Shown here in pieces: positions 11,674-22,688 of a DNA stretch of 64,000 nucleotides (its first letter is position 1; each line of letters starts with the position of its first letter). The notes under the pieces were generated by a model. That model was given only the letters and a program-made list of their open reading frames with translations. It was not told the DNA's origin and made no database searches. This DNA comes from Enterobacter hormaechei ATCC 49162 (lineage in GTDB: Bacteria > Pseudomonadota > Gammaproteobacteria > Enterobacterales > Enterobacteriaceae). Position numbers and translations under genes: made by a program. The stretch is from assembly GCF_001875655.1 (NCBI RefSeq), contig NZ_MKEQ01000001.1:2790001-2854000 (forward strand). The letters run 5' to 3'.

Positions 11674-13755
11674 ATGAAAGGCCGCCTGCTGGACGCCATA
11701 CCGCTCAACAGCCTGACGGGTGTGGGCGCGGCACAAAGCAGTAAACTGGCGAAGATTGACCTGCATACCGTGCAGGATCTCCTGCTCCACCTCCCCCTGC
11801 GTTACGAAGACCGCACCCAGCTTTATAAGATTGGCGATCTGCTGCCTGCCATTTATGCCACCGTTGAAGGGGAAGTGCTGAACTGCAACATCACCTTTGG
11901 CGGACGCAGGATGATGACCTGCCAGATCAGCGACGGCACCGGCATTCTCACCATGCGCTTTTTCAACTTCAATGCGGCGATGAAAAACAGCCTTGCCACT
12001 GGACGACGTGTGCTCGCGTACGGCGAAGCCAAACGAGGCAAATACGGCGCGGAGATGATCCACCCGGAATACCGCGTGCAGGGCGATCTCAGCTCACCGG
12101 AGCTACAGGAGACGCTCACGCCGGTCTATCCAACCACCGAAGGTATTAAGCAGGCCACGTTGCGCAAGCTCACCGACCAGGCGCTGGAGCTGCTCGATAC
12201 CTGCGCCATTAACGAGCTGCTGCCACCGGAACTGGCGCAGGGGATGATGAGCCTGCCAGAGGCGTTGCGCACCCTGCACCGTCCACCGCCAACGCTTCAG
12301 CTTGTTGATTTAGAAAGCGGTAAACACCCCGCCCAACGGCGTCTTATCCTTGAGGAATTACTGGCTCATAATCTGAGCATGCTGGCACTGCGCGCAGGTG
12401 CGCAGCGTTTCCACGCGCAGCCATTAAGCCAGCGTGATGAGCTCAAAGATAAGCTGCTGGCCTCACTGCCGTTTAAACCCACCGGCGCCCAGGCACGGGT
12501 GACTGCCGAGATCGAGCGCGATATGGCGCTGGATGTGCCGATGATGCGCCTGGTGCAGGGCGACGTGGGTTCCGGGAAAACGCTGGTCGCCGCGCTGGCT
12601 GCTTTACGCGCCATCGCCCATGGCAAGCAGGTGGCGCTGATGGCGCCGACGGAACTGCTGGCCGAGCAGCACGCCAACAATTTCCGTAACTGGTTCGCCC
12701 CGCTGGGAATCGAAGTGGGCTGGCTGGCCGGGAAGCAGAAGGGCAAAGCACGCCTTGCGCAGCAGGAAGCCATTGCCAGCGGGCAGGTGCAGATGATTGT
12801 CGGCACGCACGCCATTTTCCAGGAACAGGTGCAGTTTAACGGCCTGGCGCTGGTCATTATCGACGAACAGCACCGCTTTGGTGTTCATCAGCGTCTGGCG
12901 CTGTGGGAGAAAGGTCTGCAACAGGGCTTCCACCCGCATCAGCTGATCATGACCGCCACGCCTATTCCGCGCACCCTGGCGATGACGGCCTATGCCGATC
13001 TGGATACCTCCACCATCGACGAGCTGCCGCCTGGCCGTACGCCGGTGACGACGGTCGCCATTCCGGACACGCGCCGCAGCGACATCATTGACCGCGTGCG
13101 CAACGCCTGTACGCAGGAAGGGCGTCAGGCGTACTGGGTCTGCACCCTGATTGAAGAGTCGGAGTTGCTGGAAGCGCAGGCTGCCGAAGCCACGTGGGAA
13201 GAGTTAAAGCTCGCCCTGCCGGAGCTGAACGTCGGTCTGGTTCACGGGCGCATGAAGCCTGCCGAGAAGCAGGCGGTGATGCAGTCGTTCAAACAGGGTG
13301 AGCTGCATTTACTCGTTGCGACCACGGTCATCGAAGTGGGCGTGGACGTGCCAAACTCCAGCCTGATGATTATTGAGAACCCGGAGCGTCTGGGCCTGGC
13401 ACAGCTCCACCAGCTGCGAGGCCGCGTGGGTCGTGGCGCAATCGCCTCTCACTGCGTACTGCTGTATAAAGCCCCGCTGTCGAAAACCGCGCAGATGCGT
13501 TTGCAGGTATTACGCGACAGCAATGACGGCTTCGTTATTGCGCAAAAAGACCTGGAGATCCGCGGCCCGGGCGAACTGCTGGGCACGCGTCAGACGGGTA
13601 ACGCCGAATTTAAAGTGGCGGATTTGCTGCGCGATCAGGCCATGATCCCCGAAGTACAACGCCTTGCGCGTCATATTCATGAACGCTACCCCGAACAGGC
13701 GGCAGCGTTAATTGAACGCTGGATGCCGGAAACCGAGCGGTATTCCAACGCCTGA
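11674..13755 (+). CDS. recG: ATP-dependent DNA helicase RecG
   Basis: 693 residues, the E. coli length. The N-terminal wedge/OB domain (about residues 60-150, with ISDGTGILTMRFFNF) binds branched DNA. The superfamily 2 motor follows with Walker A GDVGSGKT, DEQH box IIDEQHRFG, motif III TATPIPRT and motif VI QLRGRVGRG. RecG remodels stalled forks and Holliday junctions. It starts 3 bp after trmH and ends 3 bp before the convergent gltS stop, leaving no room for a separate terminator. Confidence 0.98.
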   Translation: MKGRLLDAIPLNSLTGVGAAQSSKLAKIDLHTVQDLLLHLPLRYEDRTQLYKIGDLLPAIYATVEGEVLNCNITFGGRRMMTCQISDGTGILTMRFFNFNAAMKNSLATGRRVLAYGEAKRGKYGAEMIHPEYRVQGDLSSPELQETLTPVYPTTEGIKQATLRKLTDQALELLDTCAINELLPPELAQGMMSLPEALRTLHRPPPTLQLVDLESGKHPAQRRLILEELLAHNLSMLALRAGAQRFHAQPLSQRDELKDKLLASLPFKPTGAQARVTAEIERDMALDVPMMRLVQGDVGSGKTLVAALAALRAIAHGKQVALMAPTELLAEQHANNFRNWFAPLGIEVGWLAGKQKGKARLAQQEAIASGQVQMIVGTHAIFQEQVQFNGLALVIIDEQHRFGVHQRLALWEKGLQQGFHPHQLIMTATPIPRTLAMTAYADLDTSTIDELPPGRTPVTTVAIPDTRRSDIIDRVRNACTQEGRQAYWVCTLIEESELLEAQAAEATWEELKLALPELNVGLVHGRMKPAEKQAVMQSFKQGELHLLVATTVIEVGVDVPNSSLMIIENPERLGLAQLHQLRGRVGRGAIASHCVLLYKAPLSKTAQMRLQVLRDSNDGFVIAQKDLEIRGPGELLGTRQTGNAEFKVADLLRDQAMIPEVQRLARHIHERYPEQAAALIERWMPETERYSNA

Positions 13756-13758
13756 CGG

Positions 13759-14961
13759 TCAGCCAAACATCGGCAGCATCAGGTAAAGCTTAATGACCAG
13801 CGCGTTGACGATATCAATGAAGAATGCGCCCACCATCGGCACCACCAGAAACGCCATATGCGACGGGCCGAACCGTTCGGTGATCGCTTGCATATTCGCG
13901 ATGGCCGTTGGTGTCGCTCCCAGACCAAATCCACAGTGACCCGCAGCCAGTACCGCCGCATCATAGTTTTTGCCCATCATGCGCCAGGTAACAAAGATGG
14001 CGTACAGCGCCATGAACACAGCCTGCACCGCCAGGATCGCCACCATCGGCAGCGCCAGCGAGGCCAGTTCCCACAGCTTGAGGCTCATCAGCGCCATCGC
14101 CAGGAACAGCGACAGGCTAACGTTCCCGAGCACGGACACCGCGCGCTCAAAGACGCGGTAGAAGCCCATCTGCGCCAGACCGTTGCTCAGGATCACCCCG
14201 ATAAACAGCACGCAGACAAAGGTTGGCAGTTCGAAAGCCGTTCCCGCCAGCCATTGCGCAACAATTTTGCCCACGGTGAGACAGATAGCAATCATGGCGA
14301 TGGTTTCAATCATTACCAGCGAGGTGATGCTGCGGCCAACGTCCGGTTTTTCGAAGGCGGTCGGCACCATTTCATCGTCTGGTCTGCCTTCCGGCGTGGT
14401 GGAGTGTTTAACCAGATAGCGCGCCACCGGGCCGCCAATCAGCCCGCCGAGCACCAGGCCAAAGGTCGCGCAGGCCATCGCCACTTCCGTTGCGTTTTCA
14501 AAGCCATAGCGTTCGATGAACAGCTTGCTCCACGCCGCGCCCGTTCCGTGGCCGCCTGACAGGGTAATCGACCCCGCCAGCAGACCCATCAGCGGATCCA
14601 GCCCCAGCAATGACGCCATACCGATACCGATGGCGTTTTGCATCAGCAGCAGGCCCACCACGACAATCAGAAACACGCCCAGCACCTTGCCGCCCGAACG
14701 AAGGCTTGCGAGGTTGGCGTTCAGGCCGATTGTGGCAAAGAAGGCCAGCATCAACGGATCTTTCAGGGACATATCAAAATCGATTTCCCAGCCCATGCTT
14801 TTTTTCAGTACCAGCAGGGCCAGCGCCACCAGCAATCCACCGGCGACAGGTTCAGGAATGGTGTACTTTTTCAGAAAGGAAACACTGTGTACCAGCTTGC
14901 GACCAAGCAGAAGAACCAGCGTTGCAGCAACAAGGGTCGATAACGTATCGAGATGAATCAT
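13759..14961 (-). CDS. gltS: Sodium/glutamate symporter GltS
   Basis: 400 residues from the ATG of MIHLDTLSTL, the E. coli start, with ribosome site CAGGAG. The frame extends 25 codons upstream but without similarity or a ribosome site. About ten hydrophobic segments span the inner membrane, and two inverted repeats carry the family re-entrant motifs (TLSGGHGTGAAW and GHCGFGLGATPTA). It imports glutamate with Na+. It is divergent from xanP. Confidence 0.96.
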   Translation of the reverse strand: MIHLDTLSTLVAATLVLLLGRKLVHSVSFLKKYTIPEPVAGGLLVALALLVLKKSMGWEIDFDMSLKDPLMLAFFATIGLNANLASLRSGGKVLGVFLIVVVGLLLMQNAIGIGMASLLGLDPLMGLLAGSITLSGGHGTGAAWSKLFIERYGFENATEVAMACATFGLVLGGLIGGPVARYLVKHSTTPEGRPDDEMVPTAFEKPDVGRSITSLVMIETIAMIAICLTVGKIVAQWLAGTAFELPTFVCVLFIGVILSNGLAQMGFYRVFERAVSVLGNVSLSLFLAMALMSLKLWELASLALPMVAILAVQAVFMALYAIFVTWRMMGKNYDAAVLAAGHCGFGLGATPTAIANMQAITERFGPSHMAFLVVPMVGAFFIDIVNALVIKLYLMLPMFG

Positions 14962-15184
14962 AGAGGCTCCTGTTATGCGCGTGTTCCATACACACGCGGC
15001 GTTATCCTGGGCCGGGTTACACTCGTCATGAGCCACCGGCGCGAAAAGTGTAATTTTTTTTTCCTCTTCGTTGTAGAAAACCTGCTCACATCGGCAGATT
15101 TTCTCTCTTTTTTTGCTGGCAATCGTTTGCTTTTACCAGGTGGTCAGATAAAATGCCCGCTTTTCCACCGTGGGATTGCCGCCG

Positions 15185-16576
15185 ATGTCTGTTAACACTC
15201 TGGAGTCTTCTGATGCGCAACCGATTGCGCAGAAGCAAAACAGCGAACTGATTTACCGCCTTGAAGATCGTCCCCCGTTGCCTCAGACCCTCTTTGCCGC
15301 CTGCCAGCATCTGCTGGCGATGTTCGTTGCGGTCATTACGCCGGCGCTGTTGATTTGCCAGGCGCTGGGGTTACCGGCACAGGATACCCAACATATCATC
15401 AGTATGTCGCTGTTCGCTTCCGGCGTGGCCTCCATTATTCAAATTAAAGCGTGGGGTCCGGTGGGTTCGGGGTTACTGTCGATTCAGGGCACCAGCTTTA
15501 ACTTCGTGGCGCCGCTGATCATGGGCGGCACGGCACTGAAAACCGGCGGCGCAGATGTCCCGACCATGATGGCAGCGCTTTTCGGCACCCTCATGCTGGC
15601 AAGCTGCACAGAGATGATCATCTCCCGCGTTCTGCACCTGGCGCGCCGCGTGATCACCCCGCTGGTCTCCGGCGTGGTGGTGATGATTATCGGCCTGTCG
15701 CTGATTCAGGTGGGTCTGACCTCCATCGGTGGCGGCTACGCGGCAATGAACGACCACACCTTCGGCGCGCCAAAAAACCTGCTGCTGGCAGGGGTGGTGC
15801 TGGCGATCATTATTCTGCTTAACCGCCAGCGTAACCCGTATCTGCGCGTGGCATCGCTGGTGATCGCCATGGCGGCCGGTTACCTGCTGGCGTGGGCGAT
15901 GGGTATGCTGCCGGAAAACACCGCACCGACCAACAGCGCGTTGATTACCGTGCCAACGCCGCTTTACTACGGTCTGGGCATTGACTGGAGCCTGCTCCTG
16001 CCGCTGATGCTGGTCTTTATGATCACCTCGCTGGAAACCATTGGCGATATCACTGCCACCTCCGACGTATCCGAGCAGCCGGTCTCTGGCCCGCTGTATA
16101 TGAAGCGTCTGAAGGGCGGCGTGCTGGCGAACGGTCTGAACTCGTTTGTCTCGGCGGTGTTCAACACCTTCCCGAACTCCTGCTTCGGCCAGAACAACGG
16201 CGTGATCCAGCTGACCGGCGTGGCCAGCCGCTACGTGGGCTTCGTGGTGGCGCTGATGCTGGTGGTCCTCGGCCTGTTCCCGGCGGTGAGCGGCTTTGTC
16301 CAGCACATTCCCGAGCCGGTACTGGGTGGCGCGACGCTGGTCATGTTTGGCACCATCGCCGCCTCCGGCGTGCGTATTGTTTCACGCGAGCCGCTGAACC
16401 GCCGCGCTATCATGATTATCGCGCTGTCTCTCGCCGTAGGGCTTGGCGTTTCCCAGCAGCCGTTGATTTTGCAATTTGCCCCGGACTGGGTGAAAAACCT
16501 GCTCTCTTCCGGCATTGCCGCGGGCGGTATTACCGCTATCGTGCTGAATCTCATTTTCCCGCCTGAAAAGAACTGA
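15185..16576 (+). CDS. xanP: Xanthine:H+ symporter XanP
   Basis: 463 residues from ATG 15185 ([10 protein letters not shown]), equal to E. coli XanP (YicE). It is a nucleobase-ascorbate transporter (NCS2) with about 14 membrane segments. The family signature in TM10 is present as [14 protein letters not shown]. The preceding five codons of open frame are not supported by similarity. It imports xanthine. A strong hairpin follows the stop codon. Confidence 0.96.
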   Translation: MSVNTLESSDAQPIAQKQNSELIYRLEDRPPLPQTLFAACQHLLAMFVAVITPALLICQALGLPAQDTQHIISMSLFASGVASIIQIKAWGPVGSGLLSIQGTSFNFVAPLIMGGTALKTGGADVPTMMAALFGTLMLASCTEMIISRVLHLARRVITPLVSGVVVMIIGLSLIQVGLTSIGGGYAAMNDHTFGAPKNLLLAGVVLAIIILLNRQRNPYLRVASLVIAMAAGYLLAWAMGMLPENTAPTNSALITVPTPLYYGLGIDWSLLLPLMLVFMITSLETIGDITATSDVSEQPVSGPLYMKRLKGGVLANGLNSFVSAVFNTFPNSCFGQNNGVIQLTGVASRYVGFVVALMLVVLGLFPAVSGFVQHIPEPVLGGATLVMFGTIAASGVRIVSREPLNRRAIMIIALSLAVGLGVSQQPLILQFAPDWVKNLLSSGIAAGGITAIVLNLIFPPEKN

Positions 16577-16583
16577 TCCCCCA

Positions 16584-16620
16584 CACGGCAGGCTGTCAAT
16601 GCCTGCCGTGACATCTCTTT
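16584..16620 (+). terminator. Probable intrinsic terminator of xanP
   Basis: A 10-bp perfect stem CACGGCAGGC / GCCTGCCGTG (16584-16593 and 16601-16610) with a 7-nt loop begins 8 bp after the xanP stop. The following sequence ACATCTCTTTA is only moderately T-rich, so termination may be partial. Confidence 0.65.
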
Positions 16621-16695
16621 ACACCATTCCCGCCTTGAGCATTGCGCATAAATCGTGCATAACACCCTTATGTGCGTTTCGCGGGAAGGAAGACC

Positions 16696-18390
16696 ATGAA
16701 ATTTATTGGAAAGCTGCTTATCTCTCTTCTGGTAGCCCTGCTCATTGTAGTGCTCGCCTTCTATTTTCTGCTCCAGACCCGCTGGGGCGCATCGCAGGTC
16801 AGTAGCTGGATCACGGTAAATACCGATTACGAGCTTAACTTTGACCTGATGGATCACCGCTTTTCATCCCCTTCTCACATCCTTCTGGAAAATGTCACCT
16901 TCGGGCGAGATGGCAAACCGGCCACGCTGGTCGCTAAAAAAGTGGATATTGGCTTAAGCAGCCGCCAGATCACCGACCTGCTGCATATGGACGCCATCAC
17001 CCTGTTCGATGGCACGCTGAATTTATCGCCGCAGACAGCGCCGCTGCCGTTCCAGGCCGACCGTCTGCAACTCAATAACATGGCCTTTAACAGCCCGAAC
17101 ACGGCGTGGGATCTCAGTGCGCAAAAGGTGACCGGCGGCGTCAGCCCGTGGCAGCCCGAGGCGGGGAACGTGCTGGGGAAAAATGCGCAAATCCAGATGA
17201 GCGCCGGGTCGCTCACGCTCAACGGCATACCGGCCAACAACGTGCTGATTCAGGGACAACTCAACGGCAAAGAGGTGGTGCTGAACACCATCGGTGCCGA
17301 TATGGCGCGCGGCTCGCTTACGGGTTCGGCCCTGCGTAATGCCGACGGTGGCTGGGTTATCGACACCCTGCGGCTGAATGAGATCCGCCTGCAAAGCGAC
17401 AAATCGCTGCTGGATTTCTTCGCCCCTCTCTCCACGCTGCCTTCGTTACAGATTGGGCGGCTGGAAGTGACCGATGCCCGTCTACAGGGGCCAGACTGGG
17501 CGGTAACCGACCTTGATCTCAGCCTGCGTAACCTCACCCTGAGTAAAGGTGACTGGCAAAGCCAGGAGGGACGGTTATCCATGAACGCCAGCGAGTTTAT
17601 CTACGGCTCGCTGCATCTGTTTGACCCTATCCTGAATGCGGAATTCTCCCCACAGGGCATTGCGCTGCGTCAGTTCACCTCCCGCTGGGAAGGGGGCATG
17701 GTGCGCACCTCCGGCAACTGGCTGCGCGAGGGTCAGGCACTGGTGCTGGACGACGTTGCCATTGCCGGGCTGGAATATACGCTTCCGGAAAACTGGAAAA
17801 CGCTGTGGATGGATCCGCTCCCGGCATGGCTGAACAGTGTGACGCTGAAAAAATTCGGCCTGAGCCGCAACCTGGTGATCGACATCGATCCTGCTTTCCC
17901 GTGGCAGATCACCTCCCTCGACGGTTATGGCGCTAATCTGCGGCTGGCGCAAGACCACAAGTGGGGCGTGTGGGGCGGTAACGCAACCCTGAACGGGGCG
18001 GCAGCAACCTTTAACCGCGTCGACGTGCGACGCCCGTCGCTGGCGCTGAATGCCAACGCCGCGACGGTAAATATTACCGATCTGAGCGCCTTTACCGAGA
18101 AAGGGATCCTGGAAGCGACCGCCACCGTTTCGCAACTGCCACAGCGACAAACCACCGTGAGCCTGAACGGGCGCGGCGTACCGCTCAACGTCTTGCAGCA
18201 GTGGGGCTGGCCAGCGCTGCCGATTGCGGGCGACGGCAATATTCAGCTCACCGCCAGCGGCAGCGTACAGGCGAATGCCCCGTTGAAGCCAACGGTGAAC
18301 GGCAAGCTGAGCGCGGTGAATATGGATAAACAGCAGGTACAGCAGACCATGACGGGCGGAGTGGTGTCGACGATGGCTCCGGCACAGTAA
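16696..18390 (+). CDS. yicH: AsmA-family protein YicH
   Basis: 564 residues from the ATG of MKFIGKLL, which has ribosome site GGAAGGA. One N-terminal membrane helix (LLISLLVALLIVVLAFYFLL) anchors a long periplasmic part. The start and whole body match E. coli YicH, a member of the AsmA-like group of bridge-type proteins implicated in lipid or envelope homeostasis. The C-terminus is slightly shorter than in E. coli. Confidence 0.93.
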   Translation: MKFIGKLLISLLVALLIVVLAFYFLLQTRWGASQVSSWITVNTDYELNFDLMDHRFSSPSHILLENVTFGRDGKPATLVAKKVDIGLSSRQITDLLHMDAITLFDGTLNLSPQTAPLPFQADRLQLNNMAFNSPNTAWDLSAQKVTGGVSPWQPEAGNVLGKNAQIQMSAGSLTLNGIPANNVLIQGQLNGKEVVLNTIGADMARGSLTGSALRNADGGWVIDTLRLNEIRLQSDKSLLDFFAPLSTLPSLQIGRLEVTDARLQGPDWAVTDLDLSLRNLTLSKGDWQSQEGRLSMNASEFIYGSLHLFDPILNAEFSPQGIALRQFTSRWEGGMVRTSGNWLREGQALVLDDVAIAGLEYTLPENWKTLWMDPLPAWLNSVTLKKFGLSRNLVIDIDPAFPWQITSLDGYGANLRLAQDHKWGVWGGNATLNGAAATFNRVDVRRPSLALNANAATVNITDLSAFTEKGILEATATVSQLPQRQTTVSLNGRGVPLNVLQQWGWPALPIAGDGNIQLTASGSVQANAPLKPTVNGKLSAVNMDKQQVQQTMTGGVVSTMAPAQ

Positions 18391-18393
18391 ACA

Positions 18394-18463
18394 GCCGGGT
18401 GGCGGCTATGCCTTACCCGGCCTACGATCCCCTGTAGGCCCGGTAAGCGAAGCGCCACCGGGC
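18394..18463. repeat. BIME: two REP elements in inverted orientation
   Basis: Two palindromic REP units face each other: GCCGGGTGGCGGCTATGCC... at 18394-18425 and GTAGGCCCGGTAAGCGAAGC... at 18434-18463. They sit between the convergent ends of yicH and yicI, the usual location for BIMEs in enterobacteria. They probably stabilise transcript 3' ends or bind gyrase/IHF. Confidence 0.85.
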
Positions 18464-18474
18464 ATTTTTCCAGC

Positions 18475-20793
18475 TCAGAGGTGAACCACCACCTCACCCC
18501 CCTGCGCTTTCACCACCACGCCCCACTCACTGCCCGTATGTGAACCGCCTTTTACGCCGCTCACCTTCTGCACGTTGCGCAAGCAGACGGACCAGTTACG
18601 TGCTTCCCCGTCGCCGGTAAGGGTCACGATGTCGCCCTGACGTGACGCTTTCAGCGTAAACACAACGGAACCGTCCGCCGCAGGCACTTCGCTCACCGCC
18701 GTTGCGCCGTCGTCCAGGTTAAATAGCTGGAAGGCTGTCCCCTCGTGCCACGCGTAGTCCGGCTTCTGGTTGTTGTTGCCCAACGCCAGCAGGGTGTTGT
18801 CGCGCACGTAGACCGGCAGGCTCATGAAATCGTGCTGCTGCTTATGCCAGCGGCTGCCCTCGATTTCGTCGTTGTGCCACAGATGCGTCCAGCGCCCTTC
18901 CGGCAGGTAGAACTGCACGTCGCCCGCCTCGGAGAACACCGGGGCCACCATCACTGAATCCCCGAGCATGTACTGGCGGTCGAGATAATCGCACGCCGGA
19001 TCGTCCGGGAACTCCAGCATCATCGCGCGCAGCATCGGCGTACCGAACTCGCGGGCCAGCGCCGCCTGACGATACAGGTACGGCATCAGCTGACATTTCA
19101 ACTGAGTGAAGTGGCGCACCACGTCGCAGGACTCATCATCGTACGCCCACGGCACGCGGTAGGATTTGCTGCCGTGCAGACGGCTGTGGCTTGAGAACAG
19201 CCCGAACGCGCACCAGCGCTTGTAGACGTGCGCCGGGGCGGTGTTTTCGAACCCGCCGATATCGTGGCTCCAGAACCCGAAGCCGGACAGCCCAATCGAC
19301 AGCCCACCGCGCAGGCTTTCGGCCATCGACTCATAGTTGGCGTAGCAGTCGCCGCCCCAGTGCACCGGGAACTGTTGCGCCCCCACGGAGGCAGAACGGG
19401 CAAACAGCACCGCCTCTTCTTCCCCCACCGTCTCTTTCAGCACGTTCCACACCAGCTCGTTATAGATGTAGGCATAGTGGTTGTGCATCTTCTGCGGATC
19501 GGACCCGTCGAACCACTGAACGTCGGTCGGGATACGCTCGCCAAAGTCAGTCTTGAAGCAGTCCACCCCGATCTCCACCAGGCCTTTCAGCTTGTCGGCA
19601 TACCACCGACACGCGTCCGGGTTGGTGAAGTCGTAGATCGCCAGCCCCGGCTGCCATTTGTCCCACTGCCACAGGGAGCCGTCCGGGCGTTTGAGCAGGT
19701 AGCCCTTCTCTTTCAGTTCCCGGAAGATCGGCGATTTCTGGCCGATGTACGGGTTGATCCACACGCAGACCTTCAGCCCTTTTTCCTTCAGGCGGCGGAT
19801 CATCCCTTCCGGATCCGGGAAGGTCACCGGGTCCCACTCAAAATCGCACCACTGGAAGGCCTTCATCCAGAAGCAGTCGAAGTGGAATACGTGCAGCGGC
19901 AGGTCGCGCTCGGCCATGCCGTCGATAAAGCTGTTTACCGTGGCTTCGTCGTAGTTGGTGGTGAACGAGGTGGTCAGCCACAGACCGAATGACCACGCAG
20001 GCGGCAGCGCCGGACGCCCGGTAAACTGCGTATAGCGGTTCAGCACGTCTTTCGGCGTCGGGCCGTCGATCACAAAGTACTCGAGATATTCCCCTTCCAC
20101 GCTGAACTGCACTTTGGAGACTTTCTCGGAACCCACTTCAAACGAGACGTTCTCCGGGTGATTCACCAGCACGCCGTAGCCGCGGTTGGTCAGGTAGAAC
20201 GGGATGTTTTTGTAGGACTGCTCGGTGCTGGTGCCCCCGTCGCGGTTCCAGGTTTCGACCGTCTGGCCGTTGCGCACCAGCGCGGTAAAGCGCTCGCCCA
20301 GACCGTAGACCGTTTCCCCCACGCCCAGATCCAGACGTTCAAACACATAGTTGCGATCGGTATTGCTGTCCTGCACGTAGCCGTTGTTTTTCAGCTGGCT
20401 GCCGGTAATACGCTGGCCGTTGCGCAGGAAATCCAGCGCCCAGAACTCGCCTTTGGTGACACGCACGCTGACGCTGCCGCTTTTCAGCTCGGCAAATTCG
20501 GCGTTGTTTTCAATCTCTACCTTCACGTCTTTCAGAACGTTCAGCGGATAGTGCGGGCCGTTATTCAGCGCGCCCTGGAAGTGCTCAATGCGCACCCCGA
20601 TAATCCCCTCCTGCGGAGCAAACAGGCGCACCGTGAACATCAACGTGTCAAGCTGCCAGGTGCGTTCGCGCACGTCACGCGGCGCCACATACACCACCAG
20701 GTCATTGCCCTGCTGCTCCACGTCGAACACCTGCACCGGATACGTCACGTTAAGGCCCGGTTGGATAAGCCAGTTTCCATCACTGATTTTCAT
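18475..20793 (-). CDS. yicI: Alpha-xylosidase YicI (GH31)
   Basis: 772 residues, identical in length to E. coli YicI. It releases alpha-xylose from isoprimeverose-type sugars in the cytoplasm. The GH31 nucleophile lies in FKTDFGERI (Asp416 in E. coli numbering) and the acid/base Asp in WGGDCYANY (Asp482). The N-terminal beta domain, (beta/alpha)8 barrel and C-terminal beta domains are all present. It lies 12 bp after the transporter gene yicJ and forms an operon with it. Confidence 0.97.
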   Translation of the reverse strand: MKISDGNWLIQPGLNVTYPVQVFDVEQQGNDLVVYVAPRDVRERTWQLDTLMFTVRLFAPQEGIIGVRIEHFQGALNNGPHYPLNVLKDVKVEIENNAEFAELKSGSVSVRVTKGEFWALDFLRNGQRITGSQLKNNGYVQDSNTDRNYVFERLDLGVGETVYGLGERFTALVRNGQTVETWNRDGGTSTEQSYKNIPFYLTNRGYGVLVNHPENVSFEVGSEKVSKVQFSVEGEYLEYFVIDGPTPKDVLNRYTQFTGRPALPPAWSFGLWLTTSFTTNYDEATVNSFIDGMAERDLPLHVFHFDCFWMKAFQWCDFEWDPVTFPDPEGMIRRLKEKGLKVCVWINPYIGQKSPIFRELKEKGYLLKRPDGSLWQWDKWQPGLAIYDFTNPDACRWYADKLKGLVEIGVDCFKTDFGERIPTDVQWFDGSDPQKMHNHYAYIYNELVWNVLKETVGEEEAVLFARSASVGAQQFPVHWGGDCYANYESMAESLRGGLSIGLSGFGFWSHDIGGFENTAPAHVYKRWCAFGLFSSHSRLHGSKSYRVPWAYDDESCDVVRHFTQLKCQLMPYLYRQAALAREFGTPMLRAMMLEFPDDPACDYLDRQYMLGDSVMVAPVFSEAGDVQFYLPEGRWTHLWHNDEIEGSRWHKQQHDFMSLPVYVRDNTLLALGNNNQKPDYAWHEGTAFQLFNLDDGATAVSEVPAADGSVVFTLKASRQGDIVTLTGDGEARNWSVCLRNVQKVSGVKGGSHTGSEWGVVVKAQGGEVVVHL

Positions 20794-20805
20794 GCTTACG
20801 TCCTC

Positions 20806-22197
20806 TTAGTTCTGCAATTCTTTGCTGACTGGCAGGTTTTCAAACTCCTGCTGATTGCGGCGCGCGCCCTGCGCCAGCTCGCCCAGGATTTTGGTCAGGA
20901 AGGGGGTTTTCAGCGTGTAGTAGCGTTTGGCGATGATGGCGCTCAGCACGTAGCAGACCGCCGGTGCCAGGGTAAACAGGCCGATAATGATGCTGATGGT
21001 CGCGCTGTTCTGGGTTTTGGCTGCCGCGTCGTAGCCGCCGCCAGCCAGCATCCAGCCGATCATCGCCCCGCCCAGCGCGAGGCCGAGTTTCAGCACGAAC
21101 AGCGTGCCCGCGAAGCTGATGCCGGTCAGACGTTTGCCGTTGGTCCATTCACCGTAGTCGACGGTATCGGACATCATCACCCACTGGATCGGCGTCACCA
21201 GCTGGTGCAGCACGCCGATCACGAAAATAAAGCCGAACATCAGTACGGTGGCATGCATCGGCACGAAGAACATCGCCACGCTAACCACCGCCAGCGCGGC
21301 GTTGGTCCACCAGAAGATGCTGACCTTGCACTTCCAGTCGGTGAGCGGTTTCGCCAGCGCGGAGCCAATCAGGTTGCCGACGCAGTAGGTGGTGAGGAAC
21401 GCGACGAACACCTCCGGCGAGCCCATGATCCAGGTGCAGTAGTACATCATCGCCCCGCCGCGCACGCAGACGGCGAGAATGTTGAGGATGGTCAGCACGC
21501 CGACGATGCGCCACTGGTCGTTTTGCCAGATATCACGCAGATCTTCACGCATGGAGGTGGTGCTCGGCGGCACCTGGATGCGCTCTTTGGTGGTGAAGAA
21601 GCAGAATGCCAGCATCAGGAACGCGACCACCGACAGCACGGCGATCCCGCCCTGGAAGCCGAACGCTTTGTCGTCGCCGCCAATCAGGTTTACCAGCGGC
21701 ATCATCAGCACCGTGGAGAGCATGCCGCCCGCCGTCGCCAGCACAAAGCGCCAGGACTGAAGAGAGATACGCTGCGTCGGGTCGTTGGTGATCACGCCGC
21801 CCAGCGCGCAGTAAGGGATGTTGACCACGGTATAGAGCAGGGTCAGCAGGGTGTAGGTAACGGCGGCGTAAACCATTTTGCCGTTGAGGCTGAGGTCCGG
21901 CGTGGTGTAGGCCAGCACGCAGACGATGCCGAACGGGATCGCACCGAACAAAATCCACGGGCGGAACTTGCCCCAGCGGCTGCGGGTGCGGTCGGCAATC
22001 AGCCCCATGCACGGGTCGGAGATCGCATCCAGCGCGCGGGCCAGCAGGAACATAGTGCCGACAAACCCGGCGGGAATACCAAAAATATCGGTGTAGAAAA
22101 ACATCATGTACAACATGACGTTATCAAAAATGATATGGCTGGCGGCGTCTCCCATGCCGTAGCCAATCTTCTCTTTTACTGACAGGACTTCGCTCAT
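20806..22197 (-). CDS. yicJ: GPH-family sugar:cation symporter YicJ
   Basis: 463 residues from the ATG of MSEVLSVKEK, preceded by AAGGA at 7 bp; an in-frame GTG five codons upstream overlaps that ribosome site and is less likely. It has twelve hydrophobic segments and the GPH signatures (DAISDPCMGLIADRTRSRWGK, YTVVNIPYCALGG). It presumably imports the alpha-xyloside hydrolysed by YicI. It reads away from selC. Confidence 0.95.
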   Translation of the reverse strand: MSEVLSVKEKIGYGMGDAASHIIFDNVMLYMMFFYTDIFGIPAGFVGTMFLLARALDAISDPCMGLIADRTRSRWGKFRPWILFGAIPFGIVCVLAYTTPDLSLNGKMVYAAVTYTLLTLLYTVVNIPYCALGGVITNDPTQRISLQSWRFVLATAGGMLSTVLMMPLVNLIGGDDKAFGFQGGIAVLSVVAFLMLAFCFFTTKERIQVPPSTTSMREDLRDIWQNDQWRIVGVLTILNILAVCVRGGAMMYYCTWIMGSPEVFVAFLTTYCVGNLIGSALAKPLTDWKCKVSIFWWTNAALAVVSVAMFFVPMHATVLMFGFIFVIGVLHQLVTPIQWVMMSDTVDYGEWTNGKRLTGISFAGTLFVLKLGLALGGAMIGWMLAGGGYDAAAKTQNSATISIIIGLFTLAPAVCYVLSAIIAKRYYTLKTPFLTKILGELAQGARRNQQEFENLPVSKELQN

Positions 22198-22447
22198 ATT
22201 TTTATCCTTCACGCTGTAGGGGGCGCTGAGACCGGTTACCGTTTTTTAAACCATTGTTTCAGGAGCGGGTATTGCGTTTTCTGGTTAAGAGATTACGTTT
22301 CTTGTTTTTTGTGATCGGGATAAAAGTTGGTGAGCACGAAATGCTAACCTGAGGATTTTCTTAAGAATTAACTGAAACAGGGGGATTCAGGTCAAAAGAG
22401 AGGTGAAAAAAGTGGTGTGGGGTATGTGGTAAATGCCTGAAAGTAGC

Positions 22448-22453
22448 TATAAT
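22448..22453 (+). promoter_or_regulatory. Probable -10 element of the selC promoter
   Basis: TATAAT ends 31 bp before the mature tRNA 5' end and is followed by a GC-rich discriminator GCGCCCCG, the mark of stringently controlled stable-RNA promoters. The -35 element is not clear. Confidence 0.65.
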
Positions 22454-22484
22454 GCGCCCCGCCTCCATGTAGCAATGCAGGCGC

Positions 22485-22579
22485 GGAAGATCGTCATCTC
22501 CGGTGAGGTGGCTGGACTTCAAATCCAGTTGGGGGCGCCAGCGTTCCCGGGCAGGTTCGACTCCTGTGATCTTCCGCCA
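22485..22579 (+). tRNA. selC: Selenocysteine tRNA (UCA anticodon)
   Basis: 95 nt, beginning GGAAGATCGTC and ending in encoded CCA. It differs from E. coli selC at only a few positions, keeps the anticodon loop ACTTCAAAT (anticodon TCA), the long variable arm and the T-loop GGTTCGACTCC. The gene is a well-known integration site for islands such as LEE and SPI-3. The sequence becomes AT-rich immediately after its 3' end. Confidence 0.97.
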
Positions 22580-22688
22580 AAATCATTCCACCCTATGTTA
22601 TTTCTGACCGATAAAAGTAATTTAGATTGATTTAAGTGTCATTTTTTAGTACACAACATTTAATTAAGAATGTACTGAGATTAATGAA

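Noticed and set aside
20158..22182. Very long open frame (674 codons) opposite yicI and yicJ
   Set aside because: It is antisense to two well-supported genes, is rich in His, Arg and Gln as expected from mirrored GC-rich codons, and has no plausible start or domain.
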